The notes under the pieces are model-generated. The model made no database searches, was not told where the DNA came from, and saw nothing but the letters and a program-made list of their open reading frames with translations. From DATAEE01 sp036257535 (GTDB lineage: Bacteria > Acidobacteriota > Vicinamibacteria > Vicinamibacterales > 2-12-FULL-66-21): DNA of 64,000 nt. The translations under genes were made by a program, and so were the position numbers. Shown here piece after piece: positions 50,463-59,457 of the stretch. The stretch's first letter is position 1. Each line of letters starts with the position of its first letter. Location of the stretch: positions 1-64,000 of the forward strand of contig DATAFJ010000089.1 of the NCBI GenBank assembly GCA_036257535.1, in the 5' to 3' direction.

Positions 50463-52394
50463 ATGCGGCGTGCCCTCGGGCCGCTTTTCGCGGTCGCGCT
50501 GTGCCTTCAGGAAAATGGCGCCGTCGAGCCGCCCTCGAGCGCGGTACTGGAATCAGTGCCGCCGATCTCGAGGACGATCGCCGACGGCATGAACCGCTTC
50601 GCCGATTACCGTACGGCGCACCTGGCGGCCTGGCATCCGAAGCGCCGCGAGATGCTCATCGCCACACGCTTCGCCAACACCTTCCAGTTTCACCGCGTGG
50701 CGACACCGGGCGGCGAGCGGACGCAGGTCACCTCCGACGAAGCCGGCGTGGCGCCGATCGGAACCGAGGCGCGCGCGTGGTTCGAGCCCGGCTCGGAACA
50801 CATCATCTACCTGCGCGACACCGGCGGCAAGCTGGTTCACCAGTATTTCCACTACGACCCCGAGACGAAAGAGACCGTCAGGCTGACGAGCGGTGCGGGC
50901 CGCGCTACACCAGGCATGTGGTCGCCGAAAGGCGATCGCTTCGCGTTTACGTGGAACTCGCGCAGCCAGCCGGATTTCGATCTCTACGTGATGGCGCCGG
51001 AGGATCCGTCGAGCGTCCGGCTCGTCTCGGCGGTGAAAGGGTTCTGGCAGGTCCTGAGCTGGACACCGGACGGCGAATCGATCCTCGCGCGCGAGTTTCT
51101 CTCGGCGGCGCACAGCCGGTTGTGGATCGTCGACCCGGCGACCGCGAACAGGCGGCAGGTCTCTCCGGATGATCCGGAACAAGTCTCGTACACAGCGGCG
51201 GTCTTCGCTCGAGACGGGAAGTCCGTTTTCGTCGTCACGGATCGGAATTCCGAGTTCCTTCAACTCGCGCGGCTCGATCCCGCCGCGCGGACGGTCACGC
51301 CGATCGCGGCCGGCATTCGGGGGGACGTCGAGGAGCTCGCGCTTTCTCCGGACGGCAGGTGGATGGCCCTCACGGCAAATCAGGGCGTCCGGACGCTCCA
51401 TGTACTCAACGCCGCGACGCGCAAGCCGCGGCCCGGCTTGAAAGTTCCGAAGGGGGACACGTCAGGGCTCCGATGGCACTCCTCCGGCGAGCTCGGTTTC
51501 CAGATCCAGTCGGCGCGTATTCCTTCAGATGTGTTCTCCTACCACCCGACGAAAAACGCGGCGACGCGCTGGACTTCCAGTGAGACCGGCGCCGTCAAGC
51601 CCGAAGAAATGCGCGAGTTCGAGCTCGTGCGCTGGCCGAGTTTCGACGGCCGGCAGATCTCCGGCATCCTTCATCGCCCCGCCACACGCTTCACCGGCCG
51701 TCGGCCCGTCCTCGTCAACATTCACGGAGGTCCGGAAGAGCAGGCGCGGACGCTGTTCTGGGGACGAAGCAACTACTTCCTGAACGAGGTCGGCGTCGCG
51801 ATCATCCAGCCCAACGTACGCGGCTCCACCGGATTCGGCAAAACGTTTCAAAAGCTCGACGACGGACGGCTGCGCGGCGACGCGGTAAAGGACTTAGGGG
51901 CACTGCTCGACTGGATTAGCAAGCGTCCGGACCTCGATGCCAAACGCGTGTGGCTGATCGGCAATAGCTACGGCGGATACCTCGCGCTTGCGGCGGCGAC
52001 GAAGTACGGCGATCGGATCCGCTGCGTGTTCGTCGGGCAGGGCATGTCGAACATCGCGACGTGGCTCGAGAACCAGCCGGCGGACCGCGTCGACCTGCGC
52101 CGGCGCGAATACGGCGACGAGCGCGATCCGGAGATGCGGAAGTTTCTGATCGACGTTTCGCCGCTCCCGCACGCGCAGGACATCAAGATGCCGCTGCTGG
52201 TCGTCCACGGCAAGAACGACGTGCAAGTACCGGTCGCCGAGAGCCGGCAGATTGTCGAGGCGGTCCGCAAGAACGGCGTGCCGGTCTGGTATCTGGTGTT
52301 CGAAGACGAGGGACACGCGTTCACTCGGCGCACAAACGTCGACTTCGTGCTTTACACGTGGGTCGCGTTCGCGAAGGAATTCCTGCTGAACTGA
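50463..52394 (+). CDS. S9 family prolyl oligopeptidase, exported
   Basis: A 643-residue serine peptidase. The first 20 residues (ALGPLFAVALCLQENGA) look like a signal sequence. A propeller of PD40-like repeats (AWHPKRREMLIATRF, WSPKGDRFAFTW, SWTPDGESILAR, LALSPDGRWMALTA) is followed by the alpha/beta-hydrolase domain from about residue 400 (RPVLVNIHGGPEEQ). Triad: GNSYGG (Ser), HGKNDVQVP (Asp), EDEGHAF (His). It acts on peptides in the periplasm or outside. It is the intact counterpart of the broken S9 gene at 45792-47936. Confidence 0.93.
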   Translation: MRRALGPLFAVALCLQENGAVEPPSSAVLESVPPISRTIADGMNRFADYRTAHLAAWHPKRREMLIATRFANTFQFHRVATPGGERTQVTSDEAGVAPIGTEARAWFEPGSEHIIYLRDTGGKLVHQYFHYDPETKETVRLTSGAGRATPGMWSPKGDRFAFTWNSRSQPDFDLYVMAPEDPSSVRLVSAVKGFWQVLSWTPDGESILAREFLSAAHSRLWIVDPATANRRQVSPDDPEQVSYTAAVFARDGKSVFVVTDRNSEFLQLARLDPAARTVTPIAAGIRGDVEELALSPDGRWMALTANQGVRTLHVLNAATRKPRPGLKVPKGDTSGLRWHSSGELGFQIQSARIPSDVFSYHPTKNAATRWTSSETGAVKPEEMREFELVRWPSFDGRQISGILHRPATRFTGRRPVLVNIHGGPEEQARTLFWGRSNYFLNEVGVAIIQPNVRGSTGFGKTFQKLDDGRLRGDAVKDLGALLDWISKRPDLDAKRVWLIGNSYGGYLALAAATKYGDRIRCVFVGQGMSNIATWLENQPADRVDLRRREYGDERDPEMRKFLIDVSPLPHAQDIKMPLLVVHGKNDVQVPVAESRQIVEAVRKNGVPVWYLVFEDEGHAFTRRTNVDFVLYTWVAFAKEFLLN

Positions 52395-52410
52395 TGGCTA
52401 CCGCAGCGCT

Positions 52411-52439
52411 TCGACAGATGTGCGGCGCGATTCTATAAT
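52411..52439 (+). promoter_or_regulatory. Complete leaderless sigma-70 promoter
   Basis: TCGACA (52411-52416), a 17-base spacer and TATAAT (52434-52439), followed by seven bases and the ATG at 52447. The predicted transcript starts at or one base before the start codon. The best promoter match in the window. Confidence 0.65.
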
Positions 52440-52446
52440 TGCGCGT

Positions 52447-53364
52447 ATGGTGATGCTCGCGGTCTTCCTGTCGCTTCAGCTCTCAGCCGCACAAACGCCG
52501 TCGGAGACGCCGGCCCCTGCCGACGCGATCTCTCTCGTCAAGGAAGGGCAGAAAAAGCTCCAGGCGGGGGATGTCGAAGGTGCCGAAGTCCTCTTCCGCA
52601 AGGCGTTCGCCCTCAACCCGAGTCTTTACGACGTCAACTACGCGCTCGGGCGGCTGCTCGATCTGAACGGGCGCTACGTCGAAGCGCGCGAGCACCTCGA
52701 TTACGCGCTCGCCTCCGCGGAAGAGGCGCAGAAGCCGCAGGTGTGGACGGCCATCGGCGTGTCGTGGGTGTTCGAAGGCAAACCGGAGCAGGCGGCCGTC
52801 TGGTTTCAGCGCACCTTCGACGCGCAGATGGCGGCCAAGTCGCTCGACGCGGCGGCGGGAACGGCTAACGCGCTGGCGCGTGTCTATCTCGAAGCGGGCG
52901 TTCTCGAGAAGGCGGAGCTGTGGTACCGCACCGGCTACGAAACCGCCAAACAGATCGAAAAGCTGACGGCCGATCAGCGCGATCTATGGGACTTCCGGTG
53001 GTATCACGCACAGGCCCGGATCGCCGCGCGGCGCGGCCGGCACGACGAGGCGCGGTCGCACGCGGCGGCCGCCAGGATGGTCCTCGACAAGGGCACCAAT
53101 CCCGATCAGGCGTCGCAGCTTCCGTATCTCGAGGGATATCTCAAGTTTCACGCCGGGGACCATCGGGGAGCGATCGCCAATCTCGCGGGCGCGGATCAGC
53201 AGGATCCGTTCATCCTCGGGCTGATCGCTCAAGCGGAAGAGAAGCTCGGGAACGCGGCCAAGGCGCGCGAATACTACACGAAGGTCATGGCCTCCGGTGC
53301 GCACACGATCAACTCGGCCTACTCGCGCCCGCTCGCGCGGCAGTATCTGGCGGCCGGCCGCTGA
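52447..53364 (+). CDS. Exported TPR-repeat protein
   Basis: A 305-residue protein. Signal peptide MVMLAVFLSLQLSAAQTP, then a run of tetratricopeptide repeats (LVKEGQKKLQAGDVEGAEVLFRKAFALNPSL; YDVNYALGRLLDLNGRYVEAREHLDYALA; WTAIGVSWVFEGKPEQAAVWFQRTFDAQ and later ones to the C-terminus). Probably a periplasmic scaffold. ATG 52447 is used because TATAAT lies seven bases before it. Its last 56 bases overlap the acyltransferase on the opposite strand. Confidence 0.85.
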   Translation: MVMLAVFLSLQLSAAQTPSETPAPADAISLVKEGQKKLQAGDVEGAEVLFRKAFALNPSLYDVNYALGRLLDLNGRYVEAREHLDYALASAEEAQKPQVWTAIGVSWVFEGKPEQAAVWFQRTFDAQMAAKSLDAAAGTANALARVYLEAGVLEKAELWYRTGYETAKQIEKLTADQRDLWDFRWYHAQARIAARRGRHDEARSHAAAARMVLDKGTNPDQASQLPYLEGYLKFHAGDHRGAIANLAGADQQDPFILGLIAQAEEKLGNAAKAREYYTKVMASGAHTINSAYSRPLARQYLAAGR

Positions 53365-54652
53365 GTTCGCCCGAAACCCACCGCCCGACTTCGTCCAGCA
53401 CGTCGACGATCTCGTTTCGCCGGCGTCCAAGCGCGGCCCGCGCACGTGCCGATGCCCGGCGCGCCGCCAGGTATCCGCGAACCGCTGCCAGAACGGCCGA
53501 CTCCCGCTCGATCGCCGCCAGCGACGCGAACGCCACTACCGGCAGCAGCGCGACGGTCAGCAGCGCGCCCGCCGCACCGATCGCCCACCACGCCACCAGC
53601 GCGATCGCGGCAACCCAGAACAGGTAGACTGCGCCACCTGCGAAGACCTTGATGGTCGCAGCTTCGTCGAGGTACCGCGCGCGGCCGGCGATCCAATCGG
53701 TGACGTGGTACGGAATGAGGAACAGCGCGAAGCCGGCCAGCATCAGCGGGCTGAGCGCAATCGAAATCAGGCCTTCGCTCATCGCGAATCGCACGGCGGT
53801 CGACCGGCGAATCGATCCATCGAGGTCGCGATCGCGCAGGCCGAAGCGTGCGAGCCTGGCGTCGTAGGTTCGGACACGCTCGGCAATCTGCGAATACCAG
53901 CCTGGGTTATCCGCGCGCAGGCGGGTGAGTCCCGCGGCGATCAGCCGGCGCCGTTCGACACGATCCCGGTCGCGCGCCTCGGGCCTCGCGGACAGATACA
54001 GTCGCTCGATTCGGTCTACCAGGGCCGCATCCGCGACAGGGTCGACTTCGACGAGCACCATCCGCATGGCATGCGCGATCTGCCCGGTCAGCGTCCGAAC
54101 GTCGTCTCTGTCGCTCTTCGGCGGCATCGTACCGTCGTCGAGCGGTCGTCCGAACGCGACGGTCGCGCGCGATCGGAACGCCGACTTCCGGTCGAAGTTG
54201 AGGCCGACCGGCACGATCGCGAGGTCGATCCCCGCGTCGCGAGCCTCGATGGCTATGCGCGCCGCGCCCGTCCGGATCGGCTCGAGCCGGCCGGTCGAGT
54301 GGCTGGTGCCCTCGGGGAACAGACAGACGGCATCCCCTGCGGCGAGTGCCGCACGGACGGCGGCGAACATGTCGGCGTTCTTCGACGTATCCGCGGCATC
54401 GATCGCGCGATACACCGGTATCGCGCCGGCGGCGCGCAGGATCGCGCCGAACACCGGGACGTCGAAGAGCGGCGCTTTGGCGAGAAACCTTACGTCGCGT
54501 CCGGCCGTCGTCCAGATCACGGCTGGATCGAGCAGCGCGTTCGCGTGGTTGGCGACGAGCAGGACAGGACCTGAAGGGAGCGGCGGCCCTTGTCGTTCCA
54601 CGCGGTAATAGGTCCAGGTCGCGGCGCCGGCGAGCCAGCGCGCCAGCCTCAT
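53309..54652 (-). CDS. Glycerolipid acyltransferase (Gpt2/Sct1-like PlsC family)
   Basis: A 447-residue membrane acyltransferase. Catalytic block NHANALLDP has five residues between His and Asp rather than the usual HX4D, a trait of the Gat1/Gpt2-like subgroup. Other blocks: FPEGTSHSTGRLEPIRTGAARIA, VPVGLNFDRKSAFRSRATVAFGRPL. The C-terminal half has two transmembrane helices (LISIALSPLMLAGFALFLIPYHV and LFWVAAIALVAWWAIGAAGALL). It probably acylates glycerol-3-phosphate or lysophosphatidate. ATG 54652 overlaps the MFS stop by 4 bases. Confidence 0.87.
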   Translation of the reverse strand: MRLARWLAGAATWTYYRVERQGPPLPSGPVLLVANHANALLDPAVIWTTAGRDVRFLAKAPLFDVPVFGAILRAAGAIPVYRAIDAADTSKNADMFAAVRAALAAGDAVCLFPEGTSHSTGRLEPIRTGAARIAIEARDAGIDLAIVPVGLNFDRKSAFRSRATVAFGRPLDDGTMPPKSDRDDVRTLTGQIAHAMRMVLVEVDPVADAALVDRIERLYLSARPEARDRDRVERRRLIAAGLTRLRADNPGWYSQIAERVRTYDARLARFGLRDRDLDGSIRRSTAVRFAMSEGLISIALSPLMLAGFALFLIPYHVTDWIAGRARYLDEAATIKVFAGGAVYLFWVAAIALVAWWAIGAAGALLTVALLPVVAFASLAAIERESAVLAAVRGYLAARRASARARAALGRRRNEIVDVLDEVGRWVSGELSGRPPDTAARAGASRPS

Positions 54653-55965
54653 CCCCTCGAGGCCTCGCGGCGCCCCTCGTCGACATCGACGCGAGCGAGG
54701 ATCGCCGCGCCGATGATGAAGAAGCCGACGACCGACAGGATCGCGTTCCGGCTCGAGCCCGTCGCCGTGATCATGATGCCGAAAATGAGCGGGCCGAGCA
54801 CGCCTGCGTAGCGTTCGAAGACCCCGAAGAACGCAAAGAACTCCGAGGACCGCGAGCGCGGGATCATCGACGCGAAAAGGGATCGGCTGAGCGCCTGCGT
54901 ACCGCCTTGAACGACGCCGACGAGAAGCGCAAGCGCGAAGAACTGCGCGGCCGTGCGCATGTAGTAGCCGAGCAGCGTGATGCCCACGTAGACGGCCAGG
55001 CCGATGAAGATCGCCCGCTTCGCGCTGATCCTCGCCGCGAGGCGGCCGAAGAGAAACGCGCATGGCACGCCGATGAACTGTGTGATGAGAAGCGCCGTGA
55101 TCATCGCGCCGCTGTCGAGCCCAATCTCGGTCCCGTACGTCGTCGCCATGCGGATGATTGTCTGGATGCCGTCGTTGTAGACCAGGAAGGCGAGGAGCAG
55201 CAGAAACGCCTGGCGGTACCGCCGCAACTCGCGGAACGTCGTCCCGAGGCGGGCGAACGCGACGCGGAGCAGGTATGCGACGTCGAGTCGTCTCGTGGCC
55301 GCAGCTGGGCCGTCGCCGGGATCGACGCGCGGTTCCGGCACGCGCACGAAGATTGGGATTGAGAACAGGGCCCACCACACTGCAACGCTGACGAAAGACA
55401 GCCTGGTGGCGACCCCGGCATCGGGGAGACCGAAGAGTGCCGGCCGCTGGATCATCAGCAGGTTGATGGCGAGCAGCAGTCCGCCTCCGAGATACCCGAC
55501 GGCATAGCCGGCCGACGAAACGACGTCGAGTGCGTTGTCGTCGCCCTCAGGAACGAGATAGGGCAGGAGCGATTCGTAGAACACGATGCTTCCCGCCACG
55601 CCGACGTTGCCGGCGATGAACAGCCAGAGCGCCAGCGTCCAGTCGCCAGGGCCGATCCAGTACATCGCGGCCGTCGATACGATGCCTATGCCTGCGAAGC
55701 CCGCCAGCATCGGCTTCTTCAACGCCGCGAAGTCGGCTATGGCTCCGAGGATCGGAGCCACGATCGCCACGATCAGAATGGCAACCGTCGTGGCCCACGA
55801 AAACCACTGAATCGCCTGCGACGCCGGGAGCCCTTCCGCGGCGACCTTCTGGTAGTAGATCGGGAAGACGGCGGCGACGATGGTCGTTTGAAAAGCGGAG
55901 TTGGCCCAGTCGTAAAGAGCCCAGGCTCGAAGGTCAGGACGATCAAGGCCGAGCCGCTCGAGCAT
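54649..55965 (-). CDS. Atg22/UMF1-like MFS transporter
   Basis: A 438-residue integral membrane protein with about 12 helices. The N-terminal signature is AWALYDWANSAFQTTIVAAVFPIYYQKVA, and the C-terminal half contains YNDGIQTIIRMATTYGTEIGL and SRSLFASMIPRSRSSEFFAFFGVFERYAGVLGPLIFG, both characteristic of the Atg22-like (UMF1) family, whose yeast member exports amino acids. ATG 55965 overlaps the ATPase stop (TGATG), which is why it is preferred to ATG 55989. Confidence 0.9.
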   Translation of the reverse strand: MLERLGLDRPDLRAWALYDWANSAFQTTIVAAVFPIYYQKVAAEGLPASQAIQWFSWATTVAILIVAIVAPILGAIADFAALKKPMLAGFAGIGIVSTAAMYWIGPGDWTLALWLFIAGNVGVAGSIVFYESLLPYLVPEGDDNALDVVSSAGYAVGYLGGGLLLAINLLMIQRPALFGLPDAGVATRLSFVSVAVWWALFSIPIFVRVPEPRVDPGDGPAAATRRLDVAYLLRVAFARLGTTFRELRRYRQAFLLLLAFLVYNDGIQTIIRMATTYGTEIGLDSGAMITALLITQFIGVPCAFLFGRLAARISAKRAIFIGLAVYVGITLLGYYMRTAAQFFALALLVGVVQGGTQALSRSLFASMIPRSRSSEFFAFFGVFERYAGVLGPLIFGIMITATGSSRNAILSVVGFFIIGAAILARVDVDEGRREASRG

Positions 55966-57155
55966 CAGAAAGTCCTGCGGGCGACCCACTCGCGGAAAAG
56001 CGAGTCGACGACCGCATAGCGGTCCGCCTTGCCCCTGCTCTCTGGATTGTCGAAGGTTCCACGCGTCAGCACGTCCTCGCGCGCGAGCGCCGCCAGCGCG
56101 GCCTGCACGGTGGAGGCGCCGCCCAGGCGATGGCGGCTCCGCACGTCGGCCGACAGCAGCTCCCGTCCATCCTCGACGACGGCGGCGCGCAGAACGGCGC
56201 GCTGGCCGAGCGTCAGCCGCTGCCAGATCGTTTCGAACATCGTGTCCTGTTCGCCGAGGAGGCGTCGGAGCGTCTCGTGCAGATCGTCGAGGCCGATGCG
56301 GCGGCGTCCCGCCGCGCGCGCATCGTCCCAGGCCTCGTGTGCCAGGCGCTGGACATCGTAGGGCAGGTTGCCGGCGAGCTCGACGACCGCCTGGCCGAGC
56401 CCCTCGTCCGGCTTGATTCCGGATCGCGAAAAGCGTGACTCGACGAAGGCTGCGAACCGATCGGCGGGGATCTTGCCGAGCCGCATCACCGGGCCCGCCT
56501 TATAGAACGGCCGGCTCCGCCCGAGCATGCGCTCCATGAGCGCCGGCTCCGAGCCGGCGAATACATATCCGACCTCGCGCTGGCCCTGAACGGCGGCGCG
56601 CAGCGCGTGCTCGACGCTGCCGCCGTTGAACGCCGAGATCGCCTGAAACTCGTCGAGCGCGACCGTCAACCGCCGCCTGCGCTCGCGCGCCACCCGCGCC
56701 GGCAGCTGGAACACTTCGGTGGCGAGGCGCGACACGTCGCGCGCCGTGCGCGCCTGCGGGAAGAGGATCTCGAGTGTGCCCGCGCGGACGCGGACGTCCG
56801 GCTTCACGGCACCGAGCAGATCGCGGACCCAGGCGCGGGCGCGATCGAGCCGCGTCTCGATCGACACGAGCGCCTTCGCGTATCCCTCGAGGAATGCGAC
56901 GTAGGAGCTGTAGCTCGAGACGGTGACGTCAACGGCGAGCGCGCCGTGTCGCTCGCAGGCGCGGAGCGCGTGGCGGATGAGCGACGACTTCCCGTAGCGC
57001 CGCGGGGAGATCAGAAACACCTTCTGTCCGTCGAGCAGATCGCGGCCCAGGCGATCGAGCTCGGCCTCGCGGTCGACGAACGCGGCGATCGGCGTGATCT
57101 CGCCGTAGACGAAGGGGTTCCCGGTTGCTCTGCGGGTTACGTTGAAAGCCGTAAT
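55965..57155 (-). CDS. AAA+ ATPase of the archaeal ATPase_2 type (start unresolved)
   Basis: An ATPase with Walker A RRYGKSSLI, Walker B LTVALDEFQAIS, a GSEPALMERM sensor region and a C-terminal winged helix (LTLGQRAVLRAAV...LLSADVRSRHRLG). The family usually begins with NPFxYG...FVDRExEL; that stretch (GNPFVYGEITPIAAFVDREAELDRL) is encoded in frame up to about 57115 but has no ATG, GTG or TTG. The first standard start, GTG 57020, would cut it off. An ATT at 57155 is the only plausible start in the open frame; a frameshift linking to ATG 57192 in another frame is an alternative. Role unknown; such ATPases occur singly and in mobile contexts. Confidence 0.6.
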   Translation of the reverse strand: MTAFNVTRRATGNPFVYGEITPIAAFVDREAELDRLGRDLLDGQKVFLISPRRYGKSSLIRHALRACERHGALAVDVTVSSYSSYVAFLEGYAKALVSIETRLDRARAWVRDLLGAVKPDVRVRAGTLEILFPQARTARDVSRLATEVFQLPARVARERRRRLTVALDEFQAISAFNGGSVEHALRAAVQGQREVGYVFAGSEPALMERMLGRSRPFYKAGPVMRLGKIPADRFAAFVESRFSRSGIKPDEGLGQAVVELAGNLPYDVQRLAHEAWDDARAAGRRRIGLDDLHETLRRLLGEQDTMFETIWQRLTLGQRAVLRAAVVEDGRELLSADVRSRHRLGGASTVQAALAALAREDVLTRGTFDNPESRGKADRYAVVDSLFREWVARRTF

Positions 57156-57176
57156 GGTTACGGAGTTTAACGTAAC
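57136..57176. promoter_or_regulatory. Nested inverted repeats before the ATPase
   Basis: GTTACGTT (57136-57143) and AACGTAAC (57169-57176) form the outer 8-base arms. Inside lies CGTAA-TGG-TTACG (57150-57162). The TTAC/GTAA motif thus occurs four times in 41 bases. It covers the presumed ATPase start and the stop codon (57169-57167) of the upstream M28 peptidase. It could be an operator or part of a mobile-element end. Confidence 0.5.
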
Positions 57177-59437
57177 AGCCCTGCGGGATCAACGATCCAC
57201 ACCGACCACGTCTTCCACACGCTCCGGTCCGACGTCAGCCACGCCGGGACGGCGCCGCCCGCGGCGCCGGGGAGCCCGTGCCGGACGATCACCACCTTCA
57301 GCCCGCCGGCCCGCCGGCCGGCCGGCAGCGTCGCCGTCCACGCGATGCCCTCCGCCGGCAGGCCCGCCCACCGCGCCATCCAGCGGCCCCGCCGCACGAG
57401 GCCCGGCAGGTTCGAGGCGATCGGACGGACGCCGTCAGGCATGACGATGGTCACGTCGAGGGCCGGTTCGCTCGGTGTAATGCGGAGTGTCATCGTCATG
57501 GTCGCTTCGTCGAACGTCAGCGACGCGCTCGCCGGCGCCGGGTTCGGATCCGCGGGCCCGCGGTAGACGAACGGGAACGACAACGAAGGAAGGGGAAGGC
57601 TCGCCGGCGGCGGATCCGAGACCGCCGCCCAGCCCGACGGTGCTCCGGTTCCGATATCGAGTTCCGGCTCGAGGCTTGCGACTTCCAGGGATGCGCGGCC
57701 GCTTGCGGCGTCGTGGACGTAGCGTGCCTCGCGGCGAAGCGGCCGCTCCGCAGTGTACGCGGGCGCCATCCAGGCCCAGGCAAGCGTGCCCGCGCCGGCG
57801 GCCAGCGCCACGGCCGTCGCCCCCGCTGGCCGCAGCAGGCGACGGCGGCCGATGACGATGGCCACCATCGGCGGCCCGAGCATGACGCCGGCGAGCGTGA
57901 GAAGCGTTGGATAGATCCATGCCGGAGTGACGATCGGCAGTCGTCCGAACATCGGCACCGTGAACATGACGAGCGCGGCGAGATTGTCGAGCCAGAGCAC
58001 GGCGACGATGGCCAGAACGACCGCTGACGCGGACCGGATCGCGGCCGTCGAGTGCGGGAGGAACATCAGGAGAACGCCAGCCGTTCCCAGCGGAATCGTC
58101 CACAGGTAGGCGGAAAGCGGCGCCGCCAGCGCCATGGCGGCCGCGAAGAGGATCCAGATCGGCAGCGCCACGGTCCAGACGAGCGCGGGGTGTCGCACAC
58201 CGTGCCACTGCTGCGGCAGCAGTGCACCCGCCCGCGCGGCTCCCCACCCGACGATCGCGCCTGCCGCCGCGAGGTAGAGCAGCAGCCGCTCGGGGTGCGC
58301 GTACCACGGATGGTACGTTTCGCGCGAGCCGCGCAGCGCGATGGCAGCGAGCGTCATCGCGGCGAAGACCGCGATGGAGCCGGCGTGTGTCCAGAGCGCG
58401 CTGAACGCAACGCGGCCCGCGCCGCCGATGCGCACGCTCGTGAGCGCGGCTCGATACCAACCCAGCAGACCAGCGCCGAGCGCGCTCAGCGTAATGATCG
58501 CCGACGTCAACGGTCCGAAGGCGGCCGCGGCGGTACGAACGATGTCGAAGTACACCGGTTGATCGATGTTTCGCGGCGCGAGGTCGCGATGGTCGAGCGC
58601 GCGTGCCGTGGCCACGACGTTCTCGCCGGTCTGACGAATCGTGTCGTCGCTCAGCCGCTCCGCCGTGTCTCGCGCCGTGTGATAGCTGTAGCTGTCGCCG
58701 ATCGGCGCGAAGTTCAGGCCGGGCGCTCCGGTCCGCTTCAGGATCGAGAAATCCGTGTCGTTGGGCAGACGCCGGTAGATGTCGGTGGCGAACGAGGCGC
58801 CGCGGGGCCGGGGCGCAGCGCGGGCCCAGACGCCTGTCAGCCACCCGTTGCCGGGCCCGGTTTCGAACAGCAGCGAGGGACCGCTCGAGCCGATCGAGTC
58901 GATGTTGATGTAGGTCGCGATCCGGTAGGCGATGTCGCGGTCGGCCGCGGCCGCGGCCGCTCCGAGAAGGCCGGATTCTTCGCCGTCGGTGACGAGGACC
59001 ATCAGGCTGTACTGCGCCGCCGGCCTGGCTGCGAGCACTCGGCCCGCCTCGACGGCGACAGCCGTCCCGAACGCATCATCGGTGGCGCCCGGCGATTCGG
59101 GCACGGAATCGTAGTGCGCCACGAGTGCGATCGCTTCGGGGCGGCGGCCCGGTTTGATCGCGACGATGTTCGAGACACGTGCGGTGAGGCCGGCTTCCGG
59201 CCGTCGGGCGTCGCTCGTCCTGACGCGAACGTCGGGGAACCCCGCCTTCCGAAGCGCCTCGACGAGGTACGCGCGCGCACGGGCGTTGGCGGGTGATCCA
59301 AGCGGTCTCGGGCCGATGTCGCGCGCGAGCACGTCGACGTGGGCACGGGCGTTTGTCGTGGAGAAGTCGGAAGCGGGCCGCGGCGCGCACGCTGTGCAGG
59401 CCGCGGCCAGGACGATCGGGAGGGCTGCGCGCCGCAC
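57167..59437 (-). CDS. M28-family metallopeptidase with membrane domain
   Basis: A 756-residue protein. Lipoprotein-type signal ending AACTAC (lipobox LAAACTAC region). The M28 zinc peptidase domain (about 35-285) has AHYDSVPESPGATDDAFG, the acidic pair DGEESG, NIDSIG and HTARDT, the metal ligands and catalytic glutamate. A membrane part follows with about nine helices (residues 300-560), and the end is a soluble beta-rich domain (VTIVMPDGVRPIASNLPGLV). The layout matches the ER-aminopeptidase-like (Fxna-type) M28 group. Processing of exported peptides is the likely role. Confidence 0.88.
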   Translation of the reverse strand: MRRAALPIVLAAACTACAPRPASDFSTTNARAHVDVLARDIGPRPLGSPANARARAYLVEALRKAGFPDVRVRTSDARRPEAGLTARVSNIVAIKPGRRPEAIALVAHYDSVPESPGATDDAFGTAVAVEAGRVLAARPAAQYSLMVLVTDGEESGLLGAAAAAADRDIAYRIATYINIDSIGSSGPSLLFETGPGNGWLTGVWARAAPRPRGASFATDIYRRLPNDTDFSILKRTGAPGLNFAPIGDSYSYHTARDTAERLSDDTIRQTGENVVATARALDHRDLAPRNIDQPVYFDIVRTAAAAFGPLTSAIITLSALGAGLLGWYRAALTSVRIGGAGRVAFSALWTHAGSIAVFAAMTLAAIALRGSRETYHPWYAHPERLLLYLAAAGAIVGWGAARAGALLPQQWHGVRHPALVWTVALPIWILFAAAMALAAPLSAYLWTIPLGTAGVLLMFLPHSTAAIRSASAVVLAIVAVLWLDNLAALVMFTVPMFGRLPIVTPAWIYPTLLTLAGVMLGPPMVAIVIGRRRLLRPAGATAVALAAGAGTLAWAWMAPAYTAERPLRREARYVHDAASGRASLEVASLEPELDIGTGAPSGWAAVSDPPPASLPLPSLSFPFVYRGPADPNPAPASASLTFDEATMTMTLRITPSEPALDVTIVMPDGVRPIASNLPGLVRRGRWMARWAGLPAEGIAWTATLPAGRRAGGLKVVIVRHGLPGAAGGAVPAWLTSDRSVWKTWSVWIVDPAGLLR

Positions 59438-59457
59438 GCGCCGGTTTATATCACGAG

